The notes beneath the pieces were generated by a model that did no database searches, was not told where the DNA came from, and saw only the letters and a list, made by a program, of their open reading frames with translations. A stretch of 64,000 bases of DNA from contig JBITNC010000001.1 of NCBI GenBank assembly GCA_050084985.1, positions 170,562,001 through 170,626,000 of the forward strand. Reading direction: 5' to 3'. Origin of the DNA: Nageia nagi (taxonomy: Eukaryota; Pinophyta). A program made the position numbers and the translations under genes. Below are positions 35,391 to 47,041 of this stretch, piece by piece (within the stretch, counting starts at the first letter, position 1; each line of letters starts with the position of its first letter).

Positions 35391-35580
35391 GTACATATGG
35401 CTATAACACCTTATGATGCCAATATTTTCATACCATAACCAGTTTGTATCTCAATGCAATGGACTATGCTACAAGTGATTGGGATGTACCTATGGCTATA
35501 ACACCTTGCAATGCCAATATTTTCATGTTGTAACTAGTTGATACTCGAGATGATAATATGTGATAGAGCTAAAAAGTAAA
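35391..35580. repeat. two 95-bp tandem units
   Basis: GTACATATGGCTATAACACC at 35391 recurs as GTACCTATGGCTATAACACC at 35486, and the similarity extends through CCAATATTTTCAT. Confidence 0.85.
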
Positions 35581-35640
35581 TGATCTTAAAATAAAATTGA
35601 AAAAGTAAAATATATAACTAAATAATAAAATTAAATGATC

Positions 35641-35770
35641 TCTTCTTTACCCCAATAGCTGAAGGGTGAAGTGATCTTGCTTTGCCCCAATAGTTAAAGG
35701 GTGAAATGATTCTACTTATACTTTTCCCCAATAGTTGAAGGGTGAAATGATTCTACTTTTCCTTAGTATT
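35641..35770. repeat. short tandem repeat, CCCCAATAGTTGAAGGGTGAA unit
   Basis: Three clear copies of CCCCAATAGYTRAAGGGTGAA at about 35650, 35686 and 35728, with spacers of 15-21 bp, and a decayed fourth. Confidence 0.85.
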
Positions 35771-37199
35771 AAAAGGGTAACATGATGCAAAGTTGGGATG
35801 AGAGCTAGTTTTGGTGCAGGAAAGATCATATTGGATCATCCTAAATGTCTGACCCAATTCTAATTTTGGTACATGATAGGTTGTATAATACCGAGTTGCA
35901 AAGAAGGATCATAGGCTCGTAGGCCTAATAGGAATTAGACCACAACATGTAGGCATGAAATACCTAAATAAGATACAATGCTAAATGATTAATGATGCAA
36001 GTGCTAAAAATGCAAGATGAACATGTTCATTTTTGTGATGGGGGCACCTAACAGGATAAAGCAATCAAAATTGTGAAAAGGTAAGTAATTATATCCCCTT
36101 TTAGTGGGAAGATGGGAGGAGGTCATAAGATAGGGGCTTGAGCATCTTTTCAATCAATGAGTGGAAAGAATAAAAGATAAGGGCCAAAAAATGGTAAAAA
36201 AATATGAAAGAAGACTAGTCAGTTTGCTACATGTAGGCTAGGACTAATTGGTAGGGTGACTAAATAGCCGATAGAACGACCATATAGTCATCAAGATGGC
36301 TAGGGTATGAGGGTAATAAAATAAAAAAGCTAACTCAATTTTTAAATTTTGCACACTCACCATACAAAGAATGGAGTTCTAATCGTGAGAGACTATTTCA
36401 TTTCAAAGCACACCAGAGTGACCAGGAGAGATGGTGATGGTAGTTGGCAAAGGACATGATCCACCACATGGCCCACGAAGAGGAGGAAGTGATTGCCCAC
36501 ACAAGTGGGTAAGTTTTTAAAAACTTGATCATTTAAAATTATGAAATCATAAAAATGTATACCATTAACATGTTAACAAAGGAAATGAACTTTTTTTTTT
36601 TAGTTTTGATGGTTAAAATTGACAAAAAATACCAAAATCTAGGGTAGGAAATCAAACATTAGGGAATTACCTTTTGAAAAAAATAGCAAACCAAACTAGA
36701 TAATGTTGGACTCAAAATGATCATAGGGATATGTAGAACAATATTATTGGATTGGATTTTGAGTTCGGAGCTCAAATTTGCTAGATTTTACAAGTTTAGA
36801 TGGGTAGGGGCGTGGGACCATGTGATTCAACTTCAACTTTGCTAGCTGGTGGGCTACATATTAGTACCAATTTAGTGGTTGGTTGAGAGCCCATCGGTTA
36901 GGACCTAGCTAACTATCGATAAGGCCAATTGATTGACTAGTCAATAGATAAGGTATCAATTAATTCAAATTAGCCAACCTACTGCAGACTGATTAGGGCT
37001 TGAAATTAAAGATAAGATCTAGGATACATATAATAACATAAACATACGATGAAACTTACAAGATTGATAGAATAGGGCTCTTAGGATGAGAAAGACATAG
37101 ATGAGACCACCAAATTAAAATTAAAAGGACTAACTTAAATAAAATAGATGCATATTAATAATGAAAAAAGGACTAATATAGGAATTGCTCGAATGAGTG
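35771..37199. other. non-coding stretch upstream of the PMD ORF
   Basis: No ORF or known family. Short segments with GACTAGTCAATNGG and related CTAGTC...AATTGG words recur at 35045, 36215 and 36940, suggesting a decayed dispersed repeat. Could be leader or promoter of the PMD ORF. Confidence 0.35.
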
Positions 37200-39260
37200 C
37201 CAAGTGAAGACCTAGTACAAGTTCAGGCCTATCTTAAAGGATGTGTGCAAGGCACTAAATGATGTGAATTAGATATGGATAGAGGTGATCAGATTAGCTA
37301 GTGTGACATGACTATGGAATGTCATCATTAACCAAGCTTACATTTACACTTTGGTGAAGCGTTAGGATGCCCAAGATAACACCTTTCATTTCCCCACCAG
37401 GGAGATGACCTTCACATTAGAGGATATCTACCACATATTTTGAGTGTCAATAGAGGGGAGGATGTTGACAATAGTGACATCAAAAAACTAAATAATGCAT
37501 TGGATGTTTAGGGATGATTAGAAAACCATCAACACAAGGCATGATGGGGTGGAATATGCTATAGCATGCATGGATGGACTTCTAACACCAAAGGAGGCTA
37601 TGATGATGACTATCATCAATAGCTTCTTACTTCTAGATATCAGTGGGCATAGGATCCCTTAGAACTTACTTGACATTATGAGCAATATTTTGGAGGAGGG
37701 GACCTTATATGCATGGGCTTCAACCATCCTCTAGCAAACTTATAGATAGCTAGCTAATTGGTAGAGAGGTAGGGTCAGGATTATAGGTTCCCCATTGATA
37801 TAAACATGGGCATGGGAGCATATGCAAGTGGTGCATCCCTATAGCCTACCTTATGATATGCATAGCATAATAAAAGTCAATCTAAAGGCACCTATGGTAG
37901 GGCAAGAGCTACCATATGCCTACCATTGGGCCAGAGAGCATGCATCACCCAAGAGATGATCATATAAGGGGATGTACACCTAGCATCATAGTATGTGGGC
38001 TAGTTTGCATGTGGAGGACATGATTTTTTGACCCTAGAGGGGAGGCTTGACATGGGTCAAGGATGTAGAGAAATTTGTACTAGTGCATCAATTTCATGAC
38101 TTATGCAAGAAGAGGCCTCATGATGTAGAGATGTTGAATTACAAGCAAGTGACATGACAATATGGCATTATATAGGATGTCCCACCAAAGCCAATGTTGT
38201 ATAAATAAATCTAGGCATAAGAAGACCTACCCCAATAATATTACATGGAGCCTAATGCAAATTTAAACATATTAATGATGATACTTGATGTTAATGATGT
38301 AGTTACTATAGCTAAGTATGATAGATGGTGGACTTTGTAATGGAAGCAAGTGGTGATAGGCAAGGTGCTACAAGCACCACCTCCAATGGTACCAATAGGG
38401 CTAGGCCTAGTAGAGGTAATGGCTATAATAATAGTAGTAATAAGCACTCCAAGTGCACATGAGGGAACTAGGGTAGGAGGATTAATAGCAGGAGATGAGG
38501 TGAGGGAGGAGGATGAACCCTTTATTAATGTCATGGTGATGGGTCTCGACCAAGTAGCCTTTGATGCAATGTTGGAATCTTTTTCAATGGAGAAAGAGGC
38601 CTAGGAGGTACAAATTATCATAGAGTAGATCATGTGCTAGGGAGAGGGATGAAACCCTAACACAGTGGGATGATATGATAACCAAGAGGAACATGATGTA
38701 GGTATAGAGTTCAAGGATGGTGGATTAGCTAGATGTAGCCTTGGCTAATGGGCATCACCAAGTCTAACTATTAGTAATGAAAACATGGATATAGGTCTCA
38801 CACTCAAAGGTAAGGATACAAATGGATGAGGCTATGATAGAGGGATAAGTTGATGCAACCCCATAGATAGAGGGTGCCATGATCACCCAACAAGTATATC
38901 AGATTACCCTTGATTAGTAGTAGAGAAAATTTGTAAGGGCACCTACATTCTAGGGGAAACTGATGACAATCAAGATCATCATGATTGAGCCAACATTTGA
39001 AGGGAGGAGTTAGTCACTATCATAGAGCTACACATACACTATGATGATCAACTAGAGCATGAGATAGTCAAGTAGCAGTTGCTCCACATGCATAGGGATG
39101 ATAGAGGGAGTCTTTCATGGTGCCTTAGGAATGAGGTAGGGAGATAGGAATAGGAGGGGCAGAGGGGTCAGGAAAGACATTGACCACCCCCATATAGAGC
39201 CACAACAGGCAGGAGTGATCACTTGGGTTACAGAGATAATATCTTTGACTAGGATTTTAT
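37200..39260 (+). pseudogene. plant mobile domain (PMD) protein, antisense to Tat C
   Basis: A single frame from 37201 to 38604, broken only by stops, reads NTFHFPTREMTFTLEDIYHI, LLTPKEAMMMTIINSFLLLD, ISGHRIP, YAWASTIL, GRVRIIGSPL, WAWEHMQVVHPYSLPYDM, VNLKAPMVGQELPYAYHWAR and YGIIQDVPPKPM. This pattern (FHFP...MT.TLEDV, SG..., AW.W.H, aligned with MAIN/MAIL1-like and transposon proteins) is the plant mobile domain. A shift near 38640 leads to a hydrophilic C terminus ending about 39260. PMD ORFs are known as extra, often antisense, ORFs of Tat elements and in DNA transposons. Function in the element is unknown. Confidence 0.72.
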
Positions 39261-42079
39261 CAAGTGCTCATGAGTGCAAATTTTGCACCACATTATGTAT
39301 TTTAGAAGCATGTACATGATTAGGCTAGAAATAGACAGATCTATATGTATATATATTATATAGAGTCTCATAATATATGGTATATGATACATTATTATTT
39401 CATGTATAATTCTTATGGTTTATTTTTATGATATGTGATGTTATGATGATGTGCCTACATGTATGGACATGTGCATGTGACTTTATGATATGCGTACTAC
39501 ATGCAGCTATATGATGTGACCATGTTATGGTTTTATGCTTATATGTGTGTTGTGAGTTACTACTATATGTGGATGGATGATGAAATGGAATGAATGCAAT
39601 GCAAACACTATGAATGCATGGAACAACACACATAAATAACATAAGAAAAAAGAACAACACAAAATACAAAGTGACCTAGAGAAAGACACAAAAAGTGATT
39701 AAAAAGATAATGAAGGAACCACATAAATGCATGTGATAACACACCTAATAAATGTTGACACACATGCACAATAAATGATAAAAAGCACTTAAAATACAAA
39801 ATGAATGCATACATAATACATAAACAAAATGTATAAAATGAACACAAAGAAAAAGGACAAATGTGATAATAAAAATATGATAAAATGAAATAATGAGAAC
39901 CAATAACTCATGGATGATGAAAGACACGTAAACAATAAAATGATAATTAATGAACAATAATGATAAATAATGAGCAATTTATAAATGAAAAATGAAACTC
40001 CATGATAAGAAACAAATGGACACATTAATAAATAAGAAAAATAAAGGAAGACATATGAATAAAATAAATGTACGAAAACACCACAAGAATAGACAAAAAG
40101 TTACGATAACATGATGAGAATCAACATGACAAACAACTGTAGACCAATGTTTTAATAAAATTAGAGAACATCAAATGACATGCCATTATGCCAGAAAAAG
40201 ACAAAGACACTTAATATGGCATATAAACAAAATCACAAAATAGACCAAAAGGGGATCATGAAAAAATTTTGAAAAGTGGAAAAGTGAAAAAAGATGAATT
40301 TTGATAAGAGATATTAAGTAACCATCTTGTCGAAAGTCCAAATAGACCTGATGATATGATTGTAGGTAGTTGAATCTAATTTCAAGATCAAATGGATCAA
40401 AAAATAGAGTCTATTTGATCTATTTACAAAGTTTGAATAAGAGGCAACTTATCAAGGTGCGACACCCTTTAGTGGTCACTGAAAAGGTGTGAGTCCAAGT
40501 AGCCCTAGAGTTATCTTTCAAAAAGATATCAAATGATGAGATAAGGACTTGGAACTTGACATGATGACCACATTTATATCGATGAATGACTAGAAAAAGA
40601 TGGATCTAAAAATAAAAATCATTTGATACACAAAAAAGATAAATTAGATAGCCAATTTTTAGAGGGGTCAAATTTCAAGACCTGTATCCCTAAAATTTGA
40701 AATCATAACAAATGACTTCAAAATGAAACAAAACTAAATGAGGTAACTCAAAATGATCTAAAAATACCATAAAATACTAATTTTAGAAAATAGATGAGAA
40801 ATGACTATATTTGCATTCACACTCATCAAGGTGCCACACGAGATGAAGTGGCAACATAGGGCTAGTAGAAGATGATCAAAACAATCATAACAAACGAAAC
40901 AAAATCTATCAACATGGATACCAATGATAATTAAAATGATTAAAGACCAAAATATGACTAGTACAAGTGATAAGACATGAAAACATAAGCAACAAAGATG
41001 ATAAAAATTGCTAAATGACAAGATAAGAGATATGGCATCAAAGAATGCCAAAATGCATCCCCAAGTCATCTAAAAGATAAGGATTTCCCTCAAAAATCAT
41101 GATAGTCATAACATATGGTAAAACCTAAGGGAATGATGAAAGGAAACCCAAAGTGGATGTGACCCACATGGCTATGTCCTCATTGGGAACCATGGAGGAG
41201 ACAAGATGACAACAGACAATGAATGGACATACATTGATGTCAATGATATGACACGATGCAAGAAATGGAAAGCAATATCTAGAATCTTCTAGGTACATAA
41301 GGGATCAAATTCCATGCATGTACAAAATTGTGCTTGCTTTGCTAGGGATTTAAGAGATAATGTCCAATGGTCAACCTTAGAGGAGGACCAATCTTGATAC
41401 CAAATGACATGATCAATGCAAGTGATGAAATGTGATGATAAATGCATAAACAAAGAAAGGACAAGTACAAAATCACAAAAGAGAGATAGGATCAAGTATA
41501 GACTCCTGATGAGATGATTAAAAATAAAATGAAGAGATGAATGACATAACATGGTAAATTGCTTGAGAGAGAGATAAGTACCTACATGTGAGGTTCCATC
41601 CCCCAAATTAGGGTGCATGATGAGAAGATAAAGATGATCAGGATGACATGAACAAAGAAACATAAAACAAAAAATGATAGAGATATACACAAAAAATAAA
41701 GATCAAGAAAAAAAGTATGAAGATGGATGATATTGATAGGTTGAAGTTCTTCCCATCCTTCTATATTAGCAAGATGATAAACACTTAAACCAATCTTACG
41801 CTTAATAATATCATCATGAAAATTTGACATGGTAATTTTTTGGTCATAAATCTCAAGAAAATGAAGAAGGACTCCATCAAAAGATCATTTATAGAGGATA
41901 TCATTTAAAAGCATGTAACAAGTAGCATGATACTTGAAAGCATGCTTTCCATTGGGTGATATGTTTGAAGGTAAGGCATTTCACTTAAGGTACTCGTGAA
42001 GTTGCTTGTACCACAAATCTTAAGACTTGATTGAAATCTCATAGAAACTAGCTTCAAGGAGAGGATAAGTGAAATGTGA
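39261..42079. other. unassigned stretch between PMD ORF and Tat C aRH
   Basis: Rich in ATGA/TCAT words, giving many hydrophobic minus-strand open frames (39400-41830) that look like composition artefacts: no signal, no domain, overlapping in all three frames. Immediately downstream of aRH (42080-41760) the minus strand still reads HEYLK, LLEASFYEI, NDILYK, NFHDDI, typical of the aRH-integrase linker. A true integrase core could not be found; it is deleted or unrecognisable. Confidence 0.45.
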
Positions 42080-42593
42080 CTTAAGAGATGAATCCTTGAT
42101 AGTCACAACTTCCACATGCTAGATATGTTGATGTGGATTAGGTGGAATAAGTGATCCTAAAGAAGCCATGGTTTTTGCAAATCAATTGGAGGAACTTGGA
42201 GATGACTTGGTCTTATAGGCTTTGAATAATTTTAGGAGGTTAATAGCCTCCTCCATATAAGACCCAAGGAATTCATTATAACATTGATAAACTCCCAAGG
42301 CTTGGTTGAAGACTAAGAGAGATTCATCATAGATCATGAGTCTCTTGATATTAAGGTCAATTGTAGTCCTAAGACCTAGGATCAAGGCTTCACACTCTAC
42401 ATTATTATTGGTACAATGAAAAGCTAACTTGAAGGAATAAGGGATAGGGAAACTCTAAGGCATGAAGAAAACAACTCCTATGCCACCCCCTTGCTCACAC
42501 CTGGATCCATCAAAATACATATTCATGTCAAAATCCTTGTATGTATCAATAGGTTCCTCCTCTTTGTCAATATTAAAGATATCTTCATAAGGG
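42080..42593 (-). pseudogene. Tat C archaeal-type RNase H, broken
   Basis: FHCTNNNVECEALILGLRTT (Glu position, about 42420-42360), then IKRLMIYDESLLVFNQALG and the open piece to 42182. The family has YGDS for the third acidic residue; here it is YDES, shifted by one. It lies downstream of RT-RH in the element sense, the common Tat/Ogre order. Its first Asp lies near 42510 (DGSRCEQGGG region). Confidence 0.68.
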
Positions 42594-42598
42594 AGATT
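42594..42598. repeat. target site duplication AGATT (left)
   Basis: Identical to 51794-51798, directly outside the two LTRs. Confidence 0.93.
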
Positions 42599-43068
42599 TG
42601 AGAGAATTAACACTACTCTAATCCTCAAGGTCCAAGACTAGGAAACTAAATCACACAACATTCACACAAGATAACACAAGTGTAATGTGGTTCCTCCCTC
42701 CTTGGGAGTACATCCACAACTAGTATCTCAATTCTCAAGTATGCCTCTCTTACAACTATTCTCTTCCTCTCCTACACAAACTAGTAGAGTAATCTTACTC
42801 CAAAACTTATATGTGTTACAAGAGGAGAGACCCTCTATTTATAGCTTGAGAGCACCTCCCTAACTTCCCTTTAACCCAAGGGTAAGGTTAGGGTTACAAT
42901 AAATGTGTGACCTAACTTTAACCTACCAACTAACCCCATGGTTAGGTCAAAGTCCACACATAATAAAGAATTCAATTAATCCCTTAAGGTATCTACATAT
43001 CCTTTAAGTGATTAATTGAACTTACAAGGAGTTTAGATATTCACAATATTTCATTACAAATTCTAACA
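42599..43068 (-). repeat. Copia B 3' LTR
   Basis: 470 bp; minus strand TGTTAGAATTTG...TTCTCTCA. TATAAATA on the minus strand lies at 42844-42837. Near-identical to 51324-51793. Confidence 0.96.
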
Positions 43069-43079
43069 CTCCCCCTTAA
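43069..43079 (-). other. Copia B polypurine tract
   Basis: Minus strand TTAAGGGGGAG directly precedes the 3' LTR. Confidence 0.85.
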
Positions 43080-43539
43080 TGCAATATTGGGATAAAGCGT
43101 AGAAGAAAGAAGAGAGAGAGTAAGAGAGAGTTCTCCTCCATAGAGATACAAGTGGAGATGAGAACATTTACATATTTGAGAATCTTTTTGAGAACTAGTA
43201 TGAGACTCACTACATTACCATTTGACAAAATGGTTTACAATACAATCATTAACCACAACTGGTTTCACTATACATAGTAGTCGATCAACTTTAAGCTAAC
43301 ATGTGAGTCTCCATGAGCTTGCTTTCACAAGGTGAGTAACCTGTATTTTTGAAGAAGATCCTACATGCTACAAGCAACTCATGAACAAAATCAGTTAGAT
43401 GCATCATATATTCAAATAAGAGAATCAAATAATGCCATCTTATAAATAACTGATTAATGGTGCACAATAAGTCATCACAGAGATGCCAAGCCATCACTCA
43501 TAGTCACCTGTTGTATATAGTCATGTGTTGATTATTAAT

Positions 43540-44015
43540 AGAGCATAAAAATTATACGAGTTTCTCATGTAGAGCAAACTCACCACGGAGGTATAGAATG
43601 TACAACAAGTTCATCATGCAAAGTGAACTTACCATGAAGGTATATTAATTATATGCTCAAAAATTATACAACGAGTTTCTCATGTAGAGCAAACTCACCA
43701 CGGAGGTATAGAGCATAAAAATTGTACAACGAGTTTCTCATGTAGAGTAAACTCACCACGGAGGTATAAAATGTACAACAAGTTCATCATGCAGAGCAAA
43801 ATTACCACAGAGGTATATTAATTATATGCTAAAAAATTGTACAATGAGTTTCTCACGTAGAGCAAACTCACCACGGAGGTATAAAATGTACAACAAGTTT
43901 GTCATGCAGAGCAAACTTACCATGAAGGTATAAAATAATCAACACTCTATAACAACAATTGTACAACAAGTTTGTCATGCAGAGCAAACTTACCATGGAG
44001 GTCTAGAATGTACAA
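43540..44015. repeat. tandem repeats in the Copia B 3' region
   Basis: About eight diverged copies of a 45-65 bp unit built on AGTTTCTCATGTAGAGCAAACTCACCACGGAGGTATA, starting near 43558, 43604, 43672, 43729, 43776, 43847, 43893 and 43967. Two sub-types alternate (CTCATGTAGAGC...CCACGG and CATCATGCAGAGC...CCATGG), some followed by a TTAATTATATGCT extension. Copia A lacks the array. Confidence 0.9.
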
Positions 44016-44061
44016 TCAAAAAAGGCCTCTTAGAGGTGAAGTTGTCATCACTAACAATAGT

Positions 44062-45690
44062 TCAAACTTCACTCCCCCTTGAGGGAAACTTCACCAACCC
44101 GAGAGAATCCCTAAGCTTGCTGAACTGAGCTTTAGAAAGGGGCTTGGTGAATAGATCAACGGAGTTTTTAGTAGATGGACAATACTCCAAGTGTATGATG
44201 TCATCTAGAACCTTCTCCCTGATAAAATGGGCTTGGATTTCCACATGTTTGGTTCTCTGATGGAACACAGGATTCTTAGCCAAAGAGATAGCCGATTGAT
44301 TATCTAAAGAAATAAGAGATGGGCCATTTTTCTTATACCCAATTTCATTTAGAAGATGCCTCAACCAAATAGCTTCTTGGGCAAAAATAGACATGGCTCA
44401 ATATTCAACTTCGATGGTAGAAAGAGTCACAGTAGGTTGCTTCTTGGAAGCCCAAGAGATAGCACCTAAACCAATGCTAAACACATATGCAGAGGTTGAT
44501 TTTCTATCATCTCTATCTCCCCCATAATCAGAATCTGAGAACCCTGAGAGAACAATTGAGGGCACTTTGGAATACTTAAGAGCAAGATCCTTTATCCCTG
44601 CCACATACCTTAAGATTTGCTTCACAGCATTGAGGTGTTCAACATATGGTTTTTGCATGAATCGTGCCATCAGATTCACTGCAAAGGCAATATCAGGATG
44701 AGAGATAGTCAGATACAGAAGACTACCAATCAATTGCCTATAAGCTATAGCATCAGCCAACTAAGAATTTGAGCTCAGTGATATAATGATTCTAGGAGAA
44801 ATAGGTATTGCAGCATATCTACACTCCTCCATTCCAAACTTTTGCAAGATGTCTGATATATACTTAGATTGACTAAGATAAGTACAATCTTTGTGTTGGT
44901 ATACTTACATTCCAAGATAATAATGCAATAGACCTAGATCAGTCATTTCAAATGTTGCCTTCAGTTTGGATATGCACTCTTGGATGATTTCAATATTGTT
45001 GCCTGTTATGAGAAGATCATCCACATAAAGGAGAATTAAGACCACGTCTTTTCCTTGATTGAGTACATAGAGATCTGAGTCATAGAAGCACTTGGAAAAA
45101 CCAATATCTATAAAGAATCTTGAAAGTTTCTTATACCATGCTCTAGGTGCTTGTTTAAGTCCATACAAAGACTTCTTTAGCTTGCACACAAGAGACTCTT
45201 TTCCTTCTGGAATAAATCCTTCTGGTTGATTCATGTAGATTTCTACATCTAAGTCACCATTGAGAAATGCACTCTTGACATCAAGTTGGAAAACTTTCCA
45301 ACCTTGAGCTACAGAAAGAGCAAGAATTATCCTGACAGTAGGCATCTTGGCCACAGGAGCAAAGGTTTCCTCATAATCAATACCATATTTCTGAGCAAAT
45401 CCTTTGGCCACTAGCCTTGCTTTGTATTTTTCAACTTCTCCATTAGAATTGTACTTGACCCTGTATATCCATTTATTTGCAATCACATTTTTCTCATTGG
45501 GATAAGGAACCAAATCCCAAGTTTCATTTTTCATGAGTGCCTCATACTCAACTTTCATAGCTTCCATCCAACACTCTTGTTTGGAAGCTTCTTTGAATGT
45601 TGATGGCTCATTCATATTATCACTTTTGGCAAATAAGGATTTATTCAAGGTCACTTCTTGTAATTCTCTGAGCTGGAGAATTTTGCTCTT
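44062..45690 (-). pseudogene. pol: Copia B reverse transcriptase and RNase H, broken by stops
   Basis: The RT block 45654-44908 is fully open: LVAKGFAQKYGIDYEETFAP, VFQLDVKSAFLNGDLDVEIYM, KLKKSLYGLKQAPRAWY, and the intact catalytic LLYVDDLLITG. RNase H follows at 44760-44401 and 44394-44065 (SDSDYGGDRDDRKSTSAYVF, SWASKKQPTVTLSTIEVEY, SLDNQSAISLAKNPVFHQRT), ending at a natural-looking stop at 44062-44064 after KFPSRGSEV. In-frame stops at 44905-44907 (TAA), 44761-44763 (TAG) and 44398-44400 (TGA). A frameshift lies at about 45655-45670 before RT. Confidence 0.95.
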
Positions 45691-46456
45691 ATGGTGACTT
45701 CCCTACATGATCATCCAACCAGTTAGGTGCAGACGTAGAATCTTCTAAATCAGACACCTCAGCATGAGAAGTTGTATCCTCAAGAAGTTCATTGAACTTG
45801 AAATCCCTAGAAATAAAGACTATTTTATGGGATGAGGAGTAGAGCCTGTAACCTCTATGCTGATTATCATACCCCACAAAGATGCATTTTTCTGATCTTT
45901 TGTCTAGCTTCTTTCTTTTCTCTGAGGTAATGAAGGCAAATGCATCACAACCAAAGACCCTAAAGTGTGAGATGTTAAGTTTCTTTCCTGTCCATGCTTC
46001 ATACAGAGTTTTTCCTTCAACTACTTTAGTAGGACATCTATTTAGGGTGTGAATAGCAGTGTGAATAGCTTCTCCCCATAAGAAACTAGGAAGGTTACCT
46101 AACATGCATCTTGCCATTTCCATAATGGTGCAATTCTTCCTTTCAGCAACTCCATTTTACTGAGGGGTGTAAGGGATTATGAATTACCACTTGATCCCAT
46201 GTTTAACACAATAGTCATTAAACTCATTGCTATTATACTCACCCCCATTATCAGATCTTAGCATTTTGATCTTGAAATTAGTTTGATTTTCAACAAGTGG
46301 CTTGAAGTCTTTAAATCGGTCAAAAGTTTGATCCTTGTGCTCAAGTAGATAACCAAATGTCATCCTACTGAAGTCATCAATGAAGGTCAGAACATAAGAA
46401 GCTCCCCTTAGAGACTTAGTCTGAAATGGACCCATCAAATCTGAATGCACAAGCTA
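45691..46456 (-). pseudogene. Copia B integrase core, broken by stops
   Basis: The DDE catalytic residues all survive: LVHSDLMGPF, LRSDNGGEYNSNEF and NGVAERKN. Then WGEAIHTAIHTLNRCPTKVV, EAWTGKKLNISHFRVFGCDAF, KCIFVGYDNQHRGYRLYS, all standard Copia integrase. Stops: 46454-46456 (TAG), 46184-46186 (TAA), 46157-46159 (TAA), 45689-45691 (TAA). The first two sit at the same codons as stops in Copia A. Confidence 0.94.
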
Positions 46457-47041
46457 AAGAGGACAAGGAGCCCGAGTTGCCTTATCTTTTTCAAACTTTT
46501 GCCTATTCATCTTTCCTAGAATGCACCTTTCACAAAGACCAATTGTGGGTGAAATATTAGGTAAACCTTCCACAAGTTCTTGATTTTTCATATCTTGAAT
46601 ACTCTTATGGTTAAGGTGCCCTAATCGTTGATGCCAAAGATTACCTTTTGAACACACATTTGTAGCAAGACAAATTTTTGAAGGTACTTGATCCACAATA
46701 TAAAGGTCATCTTTTATTGATCCTTTCAACAAAGTGGCAAGTCCTTTCTTAACACACCAGGAGTGTGAGGTAAACTCAAATGAGCATCCTTTCCTTGTAA
46801 TCTGAATTACAGAGATAAGATTCATCCTTAGCTTAGGCACATAAAAGACATTATCAAGTGCCTTTCCATGAATCTTCACATTCCCTATTCCTTGAACATC
46901 AAGGACTATATTATCACCTATCACAACTGTATCCTTGTTGTACTTATGAAAATTTTCAAACTTATCCTTTTCATAACACATGTGATTAGTGCATCCTGAA
47001 TCAACAATCCAATCATTTGAAATAGTTTGAGTCATTGAGTA
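46457..47041 (-). pseudogene. Copia B protease and integrase zinc-binding region
   Basis: Open for 193 codons. The protease active site WIVDSGCTNHMC (about 47012-46977) is intact, followed by TVVIGDNIVLDVQGIGNV. The HHCC integrase zinc finger is intact: LWHQRLGHLNHKSIQDM, LCERCILGKMNRQKF. A stop (47042-47044, TAA) separates it from gag. Confidence 0.94.

Noticed and set aside
39400-41830. Several hydrophobic minus-strand frames resembling membrane proteins
   Set aside because: They overlap in different frames, come from ATGA/TCAT-rich composition, and have no motif, conserved start or homologue in the window.
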